From NCBI RefSeq assembly GCF_965138225.1, contig NZ_CBCSAX010000021.1: a stretch of DNA of 24,415 bases; one strand, written 5' to 3'. The position numbers were made by a program, and so were the translations under genes. Of the stretch, positions 1 through 7,064 are shown one piece after another; positions within the stretch are counted from its first letter, which is position 1; each line of letters starts with the position of its first letter. Below the pieces are notes generated by a model, which worked only from the letters and a program-made list of their open reading frames with translations, was not told the origin of the DNA and searched no databases. The stretch is from Helicobacter_D ganmani. Lineage in GTDB: Bacteria; Campylobacterota; Campylobacteria; Campylobacterales; Helicobacteraceae.

Positions 1-723
1 TCTATGTGTTTCTTTGATATAAGATAACACATAAGGCATTCGTATATATCCCCAAAGACTTTTAGAGTTTAGAATCATTGCAGAACCTAGTTTGTAGGCG
101 AGGTGGGAGTGGATTCTATGGGTGGCGGTTACAAGGTAAATGCTAGGGGTTGGGGTTTCTTTGATGACTTCTTTGGGGGGTGGGGACTTTGTCAATCGCA
201 TTGCAACACAATATTCCTCAATAATCTCTTTGATAGCTTTTACATTAGGAATAAGAAAATCAAAGTCATATTCCGATTCCACAATGATATTTGCACAATT
301 AAATGGAATCTCATAATCCCACTTGCCACCTTTAGCCAACAAAAAATCAATCAGGTTAAAATAAGAAATCGTATAAGAATGAGGGTTTAAAATCACAGCT
401 TCACTTTTTTCTGTGCAACAATTTGTTTCATCAAATGCACAAAAACTTTTATCATCTAAGAGCAATGGAGTATTAAGGGTGTTAAACAAGCGAATCAGTG
501 AGCTACTTTTGGAGATTTGGCGATTTTGCGTCATCACACGAATACTAGAATAAACATTATAGCTGCTACACTGATTTTTTGGTCTCTCATTATTCCACGC
601 GTGGATTCCAAGCAATGTCCAACCCGCACAATTTTTGGGGAATTGGAGTCTTATGCCTTTTTGTAAAGGATAAGCTTCCTCGCAAAATACAGAATTTTGT
701 AATCTAATAAGGGAAATCCCCCA
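1..723 (-). CDS. 3' part of phase-variable surface-glycan-type gene (out of frame with its start, runs off the window)
   Basis: Reading the minus strand from 723, 241 codons are open without a stop to the window edge. This frame differs from that of the start codon at 1351; the switch lies at the G tract 724-731. Loss of one G (or gain of two) would join the halves into one protein of at least about 450 residues. The last part reads THRIHSHLAYKLGSAMI, then NSKSLWGYIRMPYVLSYI. From memory, a tail of this kind (HLxYKLG, GYIxMPxxLxxI) recurs at the ends of Campylobacter and Helicobacter capsule or glycan sugar-transferase-like proteins. A role in modifying a surface polysaccharide is an inference. 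No separate start is evident, so in this cell the part is probably not translated. Confidence 0.7.
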
Positions 724-1351
724 CCCCCCCCGCAGAAGTCTGCATTTCTCTAGGTGTTAAGATTCTAAATTCTGGATTTGCATTGCAAGAGACTTTTTGT
801 TTTGGACTTTTAAACAAATGGATACTTTTGACAATATTTTGTCCAAAACAACTCATCAATCTTGCCATTTGGTGCGCTCCAAAACCACCATAGAATCCAA
901 ACATATTTTCTCTAATGTAATGCCCTTGCATATCTATACAATTAAAGCCATATTGATTTGCGCAAGACCTATGGGCATTGTCAATTGCTGTTGCATACTG
1001 ATAGAGGCTTGGATTATAGGGCAAAAGCAAGATGAGTACTTTTTTCTTTAAACGATACAATTCCTCATAAAGCCAATGGACACTAGCAAGAATGATTGAA
1101 AGAGGGACGAAACTATATCCGTGATGATTTGCAATCTCATTAATATTGCTTTCTGTAATAATTAAATCTGCAACTTGCAAGAATTCTTGATTTTTCTCTC
1201 GCTTTAATTCATAAAGGTTTTGCAGAGAAATAGAACTGCCTAAAGCTAAATTCGTTAGCTTTACATTCTCTCCTCTTAGCCCTTTTTGTAAGCCATTTAC
1301 CATTACAGAATTACTACCACCTAGTAAAACGATAGAATAATTTTTCATCAT
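704..1351 (-). CDS. SGNH/GDSL-like N-terminal part of a phase-variable gene (currently OFF)
   Basis: The product has 215 residues as read. It starts at ATG 1351 with AAAGG about 7 bases upstream. The N-terminus holds LLGGSNSVMVNGL, a GDS-like block I near residues 9-21. NLALGSSIS follows (block II-like, around residue 34), then DLIITESNINEI (block III-like) and a late GGFGAHQM that could hold the last catalytic His. These blocks suggest an SGNH hydrolase fold, used by esterases and acyl- or substituent-transferases acting on glycans. The frame enters the G8 tract and stops 14 bases beyond the GTGGGG that follows it, leaving a short artificial tail. The real partner frame continues downstream (1-723). 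The layout, with a homopolymer in mid-gene, resembles phase-variable capsule-modifying transferases of Campylobacter. The substrate is unknown. Confidence 0.7.
   Translation of the reverse strand: MMKNYSIVLLGGSNSVMVNGLQKGLRGENVKLTNLALGSSISLQNLYELKREKNQEFLQVADLIITESNINEIANHHGYSFVPLSIILASVHWLYEELYRLKKKVLILLLPYNPSLYQYATAIDNAHRSCANQYGFNCIDMQGHYIRENMFGFYGGFGAHQMARLMSCFGQNIVKSIHLFKSPKQKVSCNANPEFRILTPREMQTSAGGVGDFPY
724..731 (-). repeat. G8 homopolymer tract, candidate phase-variation switch
   Basis: On the plus strand this is eight C, followed on the low-coordinate side by A and five more C (718-722). On the coding (minus) strand it reads G8-T-G5. Poly-G tracts are the usual slipped-strand switches in Helicobacter and Campylobacter. 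At eight G the frame from 1351 hits a TAG at 704; at seven or ten G it would read through GWGISLIRL into the long open frame 723-1. The present sequence is therefore an OFF state. Confidence 0.75.
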
Positions 1352-1437
1352 TAATAAGCCTTTATAGAATTATGAATTGACGCTTGTTTGGATAAATTAT
1401 ACCATAAAGGTTATGTCCTTGTGAGATTCTTTCATTT

Positions 1438-1523
1438 GGATTGCTTCGTTCGTTGCACTCTCTCGCAATGATATGTTAATATGCGTCATTGCGAGAAAAT
1501 TTGTAAAATTGTCGTGGCAATCT
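1438..1523. repeat. Palindromic intergenic repeat element
   Basis: The stretch between the phase-variable gene and azlD carries a perfect 11-base inverted repeat: TCTCGCAATGA (1461-1471) and TCATTGCGAGA (1486-1496), with a 14-base loop. It lies inside outer arms GATTGC (1439-1444) and GCAATC (1518-1522 region). The motif CATTGCGAG with a distal GCAATC resembles short dispersed REP-like elements found between genes in several bacteria. No second copy is visible in this window. A role as an mRNA-stabilising or terminating hairpin is possible. Confidence 0.55.
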
Positions 1524-1545
1524 ATGAATTTTGGATTGTTTTAAA

Positions 1546-1562
1546 GATTCCATTGTGGAATC
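1546..1562 (-). terminator. Possible weak terminator hairpin after azlD
   Basis: GATTCCA and TGGAATC form a 7-base stem with a 3-base loop, about 35 bases beyond the azlD stop. On the minus strand it is followed by CTTTAAAA rather than a clean U run, so termination would be weak. Confidence 0.25.
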
Positions 1563-1596
1563 CATTTATGCACACTTAAAGAGTTACATTGGTTAC

Positions 1597-1941
1597 TTAA
1601 GAAACCCCAAGCACAAAGCCTACAAAAATCACTAACGCTAACAAAAACGCACTCAAGAGGCGATTGGTCCAAAGTGTGCCAAAAAACACAAGCAGTAACA
1701 AAGCGATTTTCACAACATCAATGAGCGCAAACTCACTCAATAGCTGCACAATATCACGCGTAAAAAACGCAGTCGCATACACAATCGCCCCAAGCATCGC
1801 CTGTGTGCTGTAAGTTAAAAAGCGATAAAATCTACCATCTTGGTTGCCAAGCATGGAGTGATTAGCGAAGAAAAACGGCGTGATTCTGCAAATAAAAATA
1901 CTCACTGCCGAAAAAATTAACAAAATCCAAAACAAACTCAT
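1597..1941 (-). CDS. azlD: AzlD-type branched-chain amino-acid exporter small subunit
   Basis: This is a very hydrophobic protein of 114 residues with about four predicted membrane segments, starting SLFWILLIFSAVSIFICR. Its SxxxxxxRxxPFF N-terminal pattern and its length match the AzlD family, the small partner of AzlC. In characterised bacteria the AzlC/AzlD pair exports branched-chain amino acids or analogues across the inner membrane. The start ATG overlaps the azlC stop by 4 bases (ATGA, 1938-1941), which indicates translational coupling. It is the last gene of a three-gene operon headed by an oxygenase. The transported substrate cannot be read from the sequence. Confidence 0.85.
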   Translation of the reverse strand: MSLFWILLIFSAVSIFICRITPFFFANHSMLGNQDGRFYRFLTYSTQAMLGAIVYATAFFTRDIVQLLSEFALIDVVKIALLLLVFFGTLWTNRLLSAFLLALVIFVGFVLGVS

Positions 1942-2636
1942 CTTTGCCCCCTTGTTGCACTTCTCCTCTGTGCTTCATCATAGACTAGCATCGCAAACCC
2001 TATCACAAAAGGCAGAATCAGCAGATAAAATTTCGGGCTAAAAGCTATCATAAAGGGTGCGAGAATGAAGCCCCAAAAATAACTTCCCACTTCTTTAAGA
2101 TTCGGATAATGCTTCGCTGCAAGCCCCGTAAATTGCAGAGGCAAAACAAGAGAGACGATTTGTTTAAGCTCGGGCGAACTAAGAGCTGCTCCTGTGCTAT
2201 ATCCTATGCCTGTGCAAATGAGCGAAACAAGCCATATTGGCAAACCAAGCCCTAAAAAATAAGCAAAAGGCGATTCATTCATTTGCTTAAACTTAGAAAT
2301 GCAACCACTAAACACAGAGGGGCAAATCAAAATGCTAGAGAGTGAGAGCCAAAAAAGATTGGTGCGCTTTAAATAGGGAGCAAGTGTAGCAGACATTAGC
2401 AAAAATCGTGCATTCATCGCTAGAATCAAGGGAATCAAAATATAGCCATCATAATAACTCTGCACAAGCAAAAACTGCAAAGGTGTCGAAAACACAAAAA
2501 GTGTCGTGGATAGACTCTCAAAAAAACTTAAGCTATTTTCAAACGCATTCGCACCAATGGAAAGATAGAGAAAAATAAAAGAAACACCAAAAATAGAGGA
2601 ATCTTTTATCCCATCAATGAAATAATTTTTTGTCAT
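1938..2636 (-). CDS. azlC: AzlC-type amino-acid exporter large subunit
   Basis: The product has 232 residues with several hydrophobic segments. Features typical of AzlC include an early FGVSFIFLYLSIGA membrane segment, the polar NARFLLMSATLAPYL stretch near residues 74-89 (compare the NxRxxLx(S/G)xxxxPxL pattern of the family), and late paired membrane helices. With AzlD it should form the inner-membrane efflux permease. The start ATG (2634-2636) overlaps the upstream oxygenase stop codon in an ATGA, and its own stop overlaps azlD in the same way, so all three genes are translationally coupled. H. pylori carries an azlC/azlD pair; the coupling to an oxygenase is the unusual part here. Confidence 0.87.
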   Translation of the reverse strand: MTKNYFIDGIKDSSIFGVSFIFLYLSIGANAFENSLSFFESLSTTLFVFSTPLQFLLVQSYYDGYILIPLILAMNARFLLMSATLAPYLKRTNLFWLSLSSILICPSVFSGCISKFKQMNESPFAYFLGLGLPIWLVSLICTGIGYSTGAALSSPELKQIVSLVLPLQFTGLAAKHYPNLKEVGSYFWGFILAPFMIAFSPKFYLLILPFVIGFAMLVYDEAQRRSATRGQR

Positions 2637-3586
2637 ACTGCAACTCCAACGCGTAATGCTTCAAAACATTTTTGTGCTACTCCTTTGCTTCTTAACAAAA
2701 CACGAGGCGCACTAGAAAGTCTAGCAATATTACCAATCTTATCCACTCCATTAAGGCTTTCTCTGCCGTGCAATGCCTTTTTATTGACAACCATAAGGAA
2801 ACATTCCTCATCTCCAAAGGCATAAGTCTCACACTCTTTTAGCATTTCTCTAAACCTATTAATAAAGGCTTGACTTTTTTTATCCACACCCATCATTCTA
2901 TCGCCCACTTCTCTATCAATACGAAAATCCAAATTAAATCCCAATCCAAAATCGTCTTTATAAAAGATTAAAGGCTTTATTTGGGATTTGCTTACCTTAA
3001 CATTTTTGCCTGATTTAAATTCTGCATAAGATTCAAATAAACATAAAAGATCCTCATCATTCAATCTTTTTACTAATTCTCTCGGGTGAAATAAGAGAGT
3101 GGGGGTTTTTGTGGTATCTTTCCAGATACTTAAAGACAAAAGCTCCACCTCCAATTCTTCATAAATATCATCAGAATGTAAGGATATTCCACCAGCCCCC
3201 ATACCCCATTCATTGAATAAATGAGAATCTTTACCCAATAATAAATACTTATGCTGTTCATAAGGGTAATAAATGTCATTTAAGCCCAACAATAGCGAAA
3301 GTGTTTCGTGGATTACATAATGATACTCCAACGGGATACCTTTTGGAATTCCTCTAATAGACAATACAAAAATGGGGCTTTTCAAATGAAAATTTCCCAT
3401 ACATTCTATATCCTCTTTATGCAATATAGAAAGAAAAAATTGCATAAACAAGATTCGTTGTAAATGTGGGGGGTAGTGTTGATGATTATCCCACCACTCT
3501 AGCATATCTTTAAAACAATAGCCCCAATCTAGTGATAGCTCTTGTTCTTTCTCAAGATTTTCCCTTATCTTATCAATGTCATACAT
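2633..3586 (-). CDS. Fe(II)/2-oxoglutarate-dependent oxygenase, TauD/AsnO-like
   Basis: This is a soluble protein of 317 residues. GGISLHSDD supplies an HxD iron-binding pair (His137, Asp139) inside a segment that continues ELLSLSIWKD, as in the clavaminate synthase/asparagine oxygenase branch (H-x-D followed by a strand LxLxxxxD). KKALHGRESL supplies the distal iron-binding His273 with Arg275, and Arg289 or Arg295 lies at the distance expected for the 2-oxoglutarate-binding arginine. The family hydroxylates or otherwise oxidises small substrates, often free amino acids, with loss of CO2 from 2-oxoglutarate. ATG 3586 has AAGGA upstream. The stop overlaps the azlC start by 4 bases. An amino acid as substrate is inferred from the family branch and the exporter neighbours, and is not proved. 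Confidence 0.72.
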   Translation of the reverse strand: MYDIDKIRENLEKEQELSLDWGYCFKDMLEWWDNHQHYPPHLQRILFMQFFLSILHKEDIECMGNFHLKSPIFVLSIRGIPKGIPLEYHYVIHETLSLLLGLNDIYYPYEQHKYLLLGKDSHLFNEWGMGAGGISLHSDDIYEELEVELLSLSIWKDTTKTPTLLFHPRELVKRLNDEDLLCLFESYAEFKSGKNVKVSKSQIKPLIFYKDDFGLGFNLDFRIDREVGDRMMGVDKKSQAFINRFREMLKECETYAFGDEECFLMVVNKKALHGRESLNGVDKIGNIARLSSAPRVLLRSKGVAQKCFEALRVGVAV

Positions 3587-3610
3587 TGCTTTTCCTTAAG
3601 TTTATTTTTA

Positions 3611-3627
3611 TTATTCATTATGAATAA
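3611..3627. promoter_or_regulatory. Perfect palindrome, candidate operator of the oxygenase-azlCD operon
   Basis: TTATTCAT, one T, then ATGAATAA form an 8-base perfect inverted repeat 25 bases upstream of the oxygenase start codon. Size and AT-rich symmetry are like Fur/PerR-type boxes (for example TTATAATNATTATAA), but the inner bases differ. It may also serve the divergent rplI promoter about 90 bases away. Regulator identity is unknown. Confidence 0.35.
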
Positions 3628-3712
3628 GCTCACATTCTAACCAAAACCCTTACTTAAAAACAAGTTTTGTCCTCTGCCATGTTGAAGCATTTAAAACTTA
3701 GCAAAAATCTGC

Positions 3713-3718
3713 TACAAT
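3713..3718 (+). promoter_or_regulatory. Sigma-80/70-type -10 box for the rplI operon
   Basis: TACAAT follows TGC and lies 32 bases upstream of the rplI start. It is preceded by A/T-rich runs as in Helicobacter vegetative promoters. The ribosome binding site AAGGA (3741-3745) follows. Confidence 0.5.
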
Positions 3719-3750
3719 ACTACCCATTTAAATAATTCCAAAGGAATGAA

Positions 3751-4197
3751 ATGAAAGTTTTATTATTGCAAGATGTTAAAGGTTTAGGTAAAAAAGGCGA
3801 TATTTGTGAAGTTAAAGATGGTTATGGAAGAAATTTTTTAATAGGCAAAGGATTAGCAGATTTTGCCACCAATGAAGTGATTAACCGCTACAAAGCAGCG
3901 CAAAAAAGAGCGGCAGAACTTGCAGCAGAAGAAAAATCTCTAATGGAAATGACTGCGAAAAAAATCTCTGAAATTGTAGTAAAAATCGTCCAAAAAGTAG
4001 GAGCAAATGGCTCACTTTATGGCGCAATTACCAAAGAGGATATTGCAGAATCTCTTGCAAAAGAACACCGCTTAGAAATAGACAAAAAAACGATTGAGCT
4101 AAAAACCCCCATTAAATCCACAGGAATTTATGAAGTAGAAATTAAGCTCGGACACGGAATCCACGCAACTTTAAAAGTTGATGTAGAGGCGCAATAA
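3751..4197 (+). CDS. rplI: 50S ribosomal protein L9
   Basis: The product has 148 residues, the normal length for L9. It begins MKVLLLQDVKGLGKKGD and continues VKDGYGRNFLIGKGLA, the conserved N-terminal rRNA-binding domain. A long charged connecting helix (about residues 45-80) follows, then a C-terminal domain with GSLYGAIT. L9 binds 23S rRNA near the L1 stalk base. AAGGA stands 5 bases before the ATG. The stop overlaps the hslV start as TAATG. It is the first gene of the plus-strand run rplI-hslV-hslU-era-csd6, the order also known from H. pylori. Confidence 0.97.
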   Translation: MKVLLLQDVKGLGKKGDICEVKDGYGRNFLIGKGLADFATNEVINRYKAAQKRAAELAAEEKSLMEMTAKKISEIVVKIVQKVGANGSLYGAITKEDIAESLAKEHRLEIDKKTIELKTPIKSTGIYEVEIKLGHGIHATLKVDVEAQ

Positions 4198-4730
4198 TGT
4201 TTGAAGCAACAACAATTCTAGCTTACAAAAGCAATAAGGGGGCAGTGATTGGCGGCGATGGGCAAGTAACCTTTGGGAATTGCGTTTTAAAAGGAAATGC
4301 AACCAAAATCCGCACACTCTATAATGGTAAGATTCTAAGTGGATTTGCAGGAAGCACAGCAGATGCTTTCACCCTTTTTGATATGTTTGAACGAATCTTG
4401 GAAAACAAAAAGGGCGATTTGCTAAAATCTGTGATGGAATTTTCCAAAGAATGGCGCAAAGATAAGTATTTAAGACGATTAGAAGCGATGATGATTGTGC
4501 TAGATAAAGAACATATTTTTATCCTTAGCGGAACAGGAGATGTTGTAGAGCCAGAAGATGGCAAAATCGCAGCTATTGGAAGTGGGGGTAACTATGCTTT
4601 AAGTGCTGCACGCGCATTAGATAGATTCCATAGCACATTAGAACCCAAAGAAATTGTATTAGAATCTCTCAAAATCGCTGGAGAACTCTGCATTTATACG
4701 AATACAAATGTCAAAATTTTAGAACTTTAA
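4197..4730 (+). CDS. hslV: ATP-dependent protease proteolytic subunit HslV (ClpQ)
   Basis: The product has 177 residues. The Thr-protease core is evident: after a four-residue leader MFEA comes TTILAYK, so Thr5 would be the exposed catalytic threonine after processing. GGDGQVTFGN, the SGFAGSTADAFTLF segment and the GTGDVVEPEDG loop are all typical of HslV. It forms a double ring that degrades unfolded proteins delivered by HslU. Its ATG overlaps the rplI stop, and it is followed 17 bases later by hslU. The slightly longer leader (most HslV have only Met or a few residues) is unremarkable for this group. Confidence 0.96.
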   Translation: MFEATTILAYKSNKGAVIGGDGQVTFGNCVLKGNATKIRTLYNGKILSGFAGSTADAFTLFDMFERILENKKGDLLKSVMEFSKEWRKDKYLRRLEAMMIVLDKEHIFILSGTGDVVEPEDGKIAAIGSGGNYALSAARALDRFHSTLEPKEIVLESLKIAGELCIYTNTNVKILEL

Positions 4731-4747
4731 GAAAAATAGGAAAAATC

Positions 4748-6088
4748 GTGGAAAATATGACAGCAATGACACCCAAAGCCATCGTAGAATATTTAGATGA
4801 ATACATTATCGGACAAAAAGACGCCAAAAAAGTCGTTGCGATTGCGCTTAGGAATCGCTACCGCCGCTTACAACTGCCCAAAGAGATTCAAGAAGAAGTA
4901 ATGCCTAAAAATATCTTAATGATTGGCTCAACAGGTGTAGGAAAAACAGAAATTGCAAGAAGAATGGCAAAAATGATGGGTTTGCCTTTTGTTAAAGTAG
5001 AGGCTAGTAAATACACAGAAGTAGGATTTGTCGGGCGTGATGTAGAATCTATGGTGCGTGATTTGGTTGTAGCGTCTATTAACTTAGTCAAAGAAGAATA
5101 TCGCCACAAAATCACAAAAGATATTGAAAAATATGTCCTAGATAAAATAATAGAAAAACTTATCCCTCCTCTACCCAAAGGAGCGAGCGAGCAAAAGATT
5201 GAAGAATATGAAAATGCAAGCAGCAAAATGCGCACCAAAGTACAAAATGGAGAAATGGACCATTTAAAAATTGAGATTGAAGTGCCCAAAAGAGCCTTTG
5301 AGATTGAAGATGGTAATATGCCTGCTGAATTTGCAAAAGTGCAAGAAACGATTGCCAAAGTCTTTATTGCCTCTCCTAGAGAGAATCCCAAAAAAGAAGT
5401 AACAATCAAAGAAGCAAAGGAGCTACTTAAAATTGAAGCGAGCGAAGCACTGCTTGACTTGGAAGCAATTAAACACGAGGGGCTTAAGCGCGCAGAAAAC
5501 AGCGGAATCATTTTTATAGATGAGATTGATAAAGTCGCCGTCAGTAGCAATGGACAAAGTCGTCAAGACCCAAGCAAAGAGGGCGTGCAACGCGATTTAC
5601 TACCTATTGTAGAAGGCAGTGTCGTGAATACCAAATATGGCAGCATTAAAACAGACCATATTTTGTTTATTGCCGCAGGAGCATTTTCTTTGAGCAAGCC
5701 TAGCGATTTGATTGCTGAATTACAAGGACGTTTTCCCTTGCGTGTAGAACTAGATAATTTAGATGAAGAGGTGCTTTATAAGATTCTAACACAGACAAAA
5801 AATTCTATTTTAAGACAATATGAAGCACTTTTGAATGTAGAAGGGGTTACTTTAAAGTTTGATGATTCTGCCATTCGGGCGTTGGCACATTATTCTCAAA
5901 TAGCAAATGAAAAAACAGAAGATATTGGGGCTAGACGACTGCATACGGTGGTAGAACAAGTGATAGAGGAAATTAGCTTTGAAGCAGAAAACTATCAAGG
6001 ACAAGAAGTAGAAATCACTGAATCCCTTGTAGCAGAGAAATTAGAAGCCCTTGTGGCAGATTCCGATGTAGCGCGTTATATTCTATAA
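4748..6088 (+). CDS. hslU: ATP-dependent protease ATPase subunit HslU (ClpY)
   Basis: The product has 446 residues, a full-length AAA+ unfoldase. MTPKAIVEYLDEYIIGQ is the classic N-terminus. Walker A GSTGVGKT is at 60-67, the pore loop reads GFVGRD (usually GYVG), Walker B is IIFIDEIDK, and the I-domain lies between. The C-terminus ends RYIL, the tail that docks into HslV. The GTG at 4748 is preferred because AGGA (4738-4741) lies 6 bases before it; an ATG at 4757 is the alternative, three codons later. It works with hslV immediately upstream. Confidence 0.96.
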   Translation: MENMTAMTPKAIVEYLDEYIIGQKDAKKVVAIALRNRYRRLQLPKEIQEEVMPKNILMIGSTGVGKTEIARRMAKMMGLPFVKVEASKYTEVGFVGRDVESMVRDLVVASINLVKEEYRHKITKDIEKYVLDKIIEKLIPPLPKGASEQKIEEYENASSKMRTKVQNGEMDHLKIEIEVPKRAFEIEDGNMPAEFAKVQETIAKVFIASPRENPKKEVTIKEAKELLKIEASEALLDLEAIKHEGLKRAENSGIIFIDEIDKVAVSSNGQSRQDPSKEGVQRDLLPIVEGSVVNTKYGSIKTDHILFIAAGAFSLSKPSDLIAELQGRFPLRVELDNLDEEVLYKILTQTKNSILRQYEALLNVEGVTLKFDDSAIRALAHYSQIANEKTEDIGARRLHTVVEQVIEEISFEAENYQGQEVEITESLVAEKLEALVADSDVARYIL

Positions 6089-6102
6089 AAATCTTGGAAT
6101 CA

Positions 6103-7044
6103 ATGAATTTGGAAAATCCTCATAATACTCTAATAGAAAAAACAGAATCCCAAGGGGTTTGTGATTCCACAAAAGCAGGATTTGCGGCTGTTCTTGGGCG
6201 TCCAAATGCAGGCAAAAGCACCTTTTTAAATACACTTGTGGGAGAAAAGCTTGCTCTTGTCTCCCACAAGGCAAATGCCACACGCAAACGTATGAATCTG
6301 ATTCTTATGGAAGGAAAAACGCAGATTGTTTTTGTAGATACTCCCGGAATCCACACACAAGAAAAACTGCTTAATCAATATATGCTCCAAGAAGCACTCA
6401 AAGCAATGAGTGATTGCGACTTATTGTTATTTTTAGCCCCTGTTACAGACAAAATTCACTTTTATGAAGAGTTTTTAAATAATGCCAAAAAGCCACATAT
6501 TGTCTTACTGACAAAAACAGATTCTGTTCCCAAAGAAGAGCTTTTAAAAACTATTAAAATCTATGAAAAATACCAAAAAAATTATCAAGCTTTGATTCCT
6601 GTCTCTATCAAAGATTTAGGAAGCTTAAAACGCGTAGTGGAAGTTGTGGCAAGGCTTATGCCACCAAATCCTTATTATTATGACCCTGAAATTCTTAGCC
6701 CAAATACCACTAAAGACATTGCAAAAGAGATGATTCGGGAAGCACTCTTTGATAATTTGAGTGATGAATTACCTTATGAAAGTGATGTACAAATCACATT
6801 ATACAAAGAAAAACCACACATCCACCACATTAAAGCGACGATTGTCGTGCATAAAACAAGTCAAAAAGGTATGGTGATTGGCAAAGGTGGCGCGACACTT
6901 AAGCGCATTGGACGTGAAGCGCGTTTAAAAATAGAATCTTTCGTCAGACAAAAGGTTTTTTTGGAGATTTTTGTAAAAGTCATTCCAAGCTGGTGCAAAG
7001 AACGCGAAAGTCTTAAAAAAATGGGGTATAATTTTGAGGATTAA
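6103..7044 (+). CDS. era: GTPase Era, 16S rRNA maturation factor
   Basis: The product has 313 residues. G1 GRPNAGKST is at 32-40, G3 DTPG at 79-82, G4 TKTD (a variant of NKxD) at 137-140, and the C-terminal KH domain carries VIGKGG near 258-263. Era binds the 3' end of 16S rRNA and couples ribosome assembly to growth at the membrane. ATG 6103 is chosen because GGAA (6096-6099) precedes it. A TTG at 6094 would add three residues and has no ribosome binding site. The N-terminal 25 residues before the G domain are longer than in E. coli Era. It follows hslU by 14 bases. Confidence 0.95.
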   Translation: MNLENPHNTLIEKTESQGVCDSTKAGFAAVLGRPNAGKSTFLNTLVGEKLALVSHKANATRKRMNLILMEGKTQIVFVDTPGIHTQEKLLNQYMLQEALKAMSDCDLLLFLAPVTDKIHFYEEFLNNAKKPHIVLLTKTDSVPKEELLKTIKIYEKYQKNYQALIPVSIKDLGSLKRVVEVVARLMPPNPYYYDPEILSPNTTKDIAKEMIREALFDNLSDELPYESDVQITLYKEKPHIHHIKATIVVHKTSQKGMVIGKGGATLKRIGREARLKIESFVRQKVFLEIFVKVIPSWCKERESLKKMGYNFED

Positions 7045-7064
7045 TTACAATAAATGGAGTGTTT

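Noticed and set aside
103..390. Plus-strand open frame of 95 codons near the left edge
   Set aside because: It lies antisense to the 241-codon minus-strand frame, which carries a recognisable conserved tail. It has no ribosome binding site and an implausible composition.
594..605. TCCACGCGTGGA perfect 12-base palindrome
   Set aside because: It lies inside the open coding frame and can be explained by codons for HAW; there is no associated promoter.
4888..5550. Minus-strand open frame of 220 codons inside hslU
   Set aside because: It is antisense to highly conserved HslU motifs, and its Ser/Ile/Leu-rich composition has no recognisable domain.
7059..7064. GTG as the start of csd6
   Set aside because: It overlaps TGGAG, the evident ribosome binding site of the ATG at 7065, which also gives a better signal peptide start.
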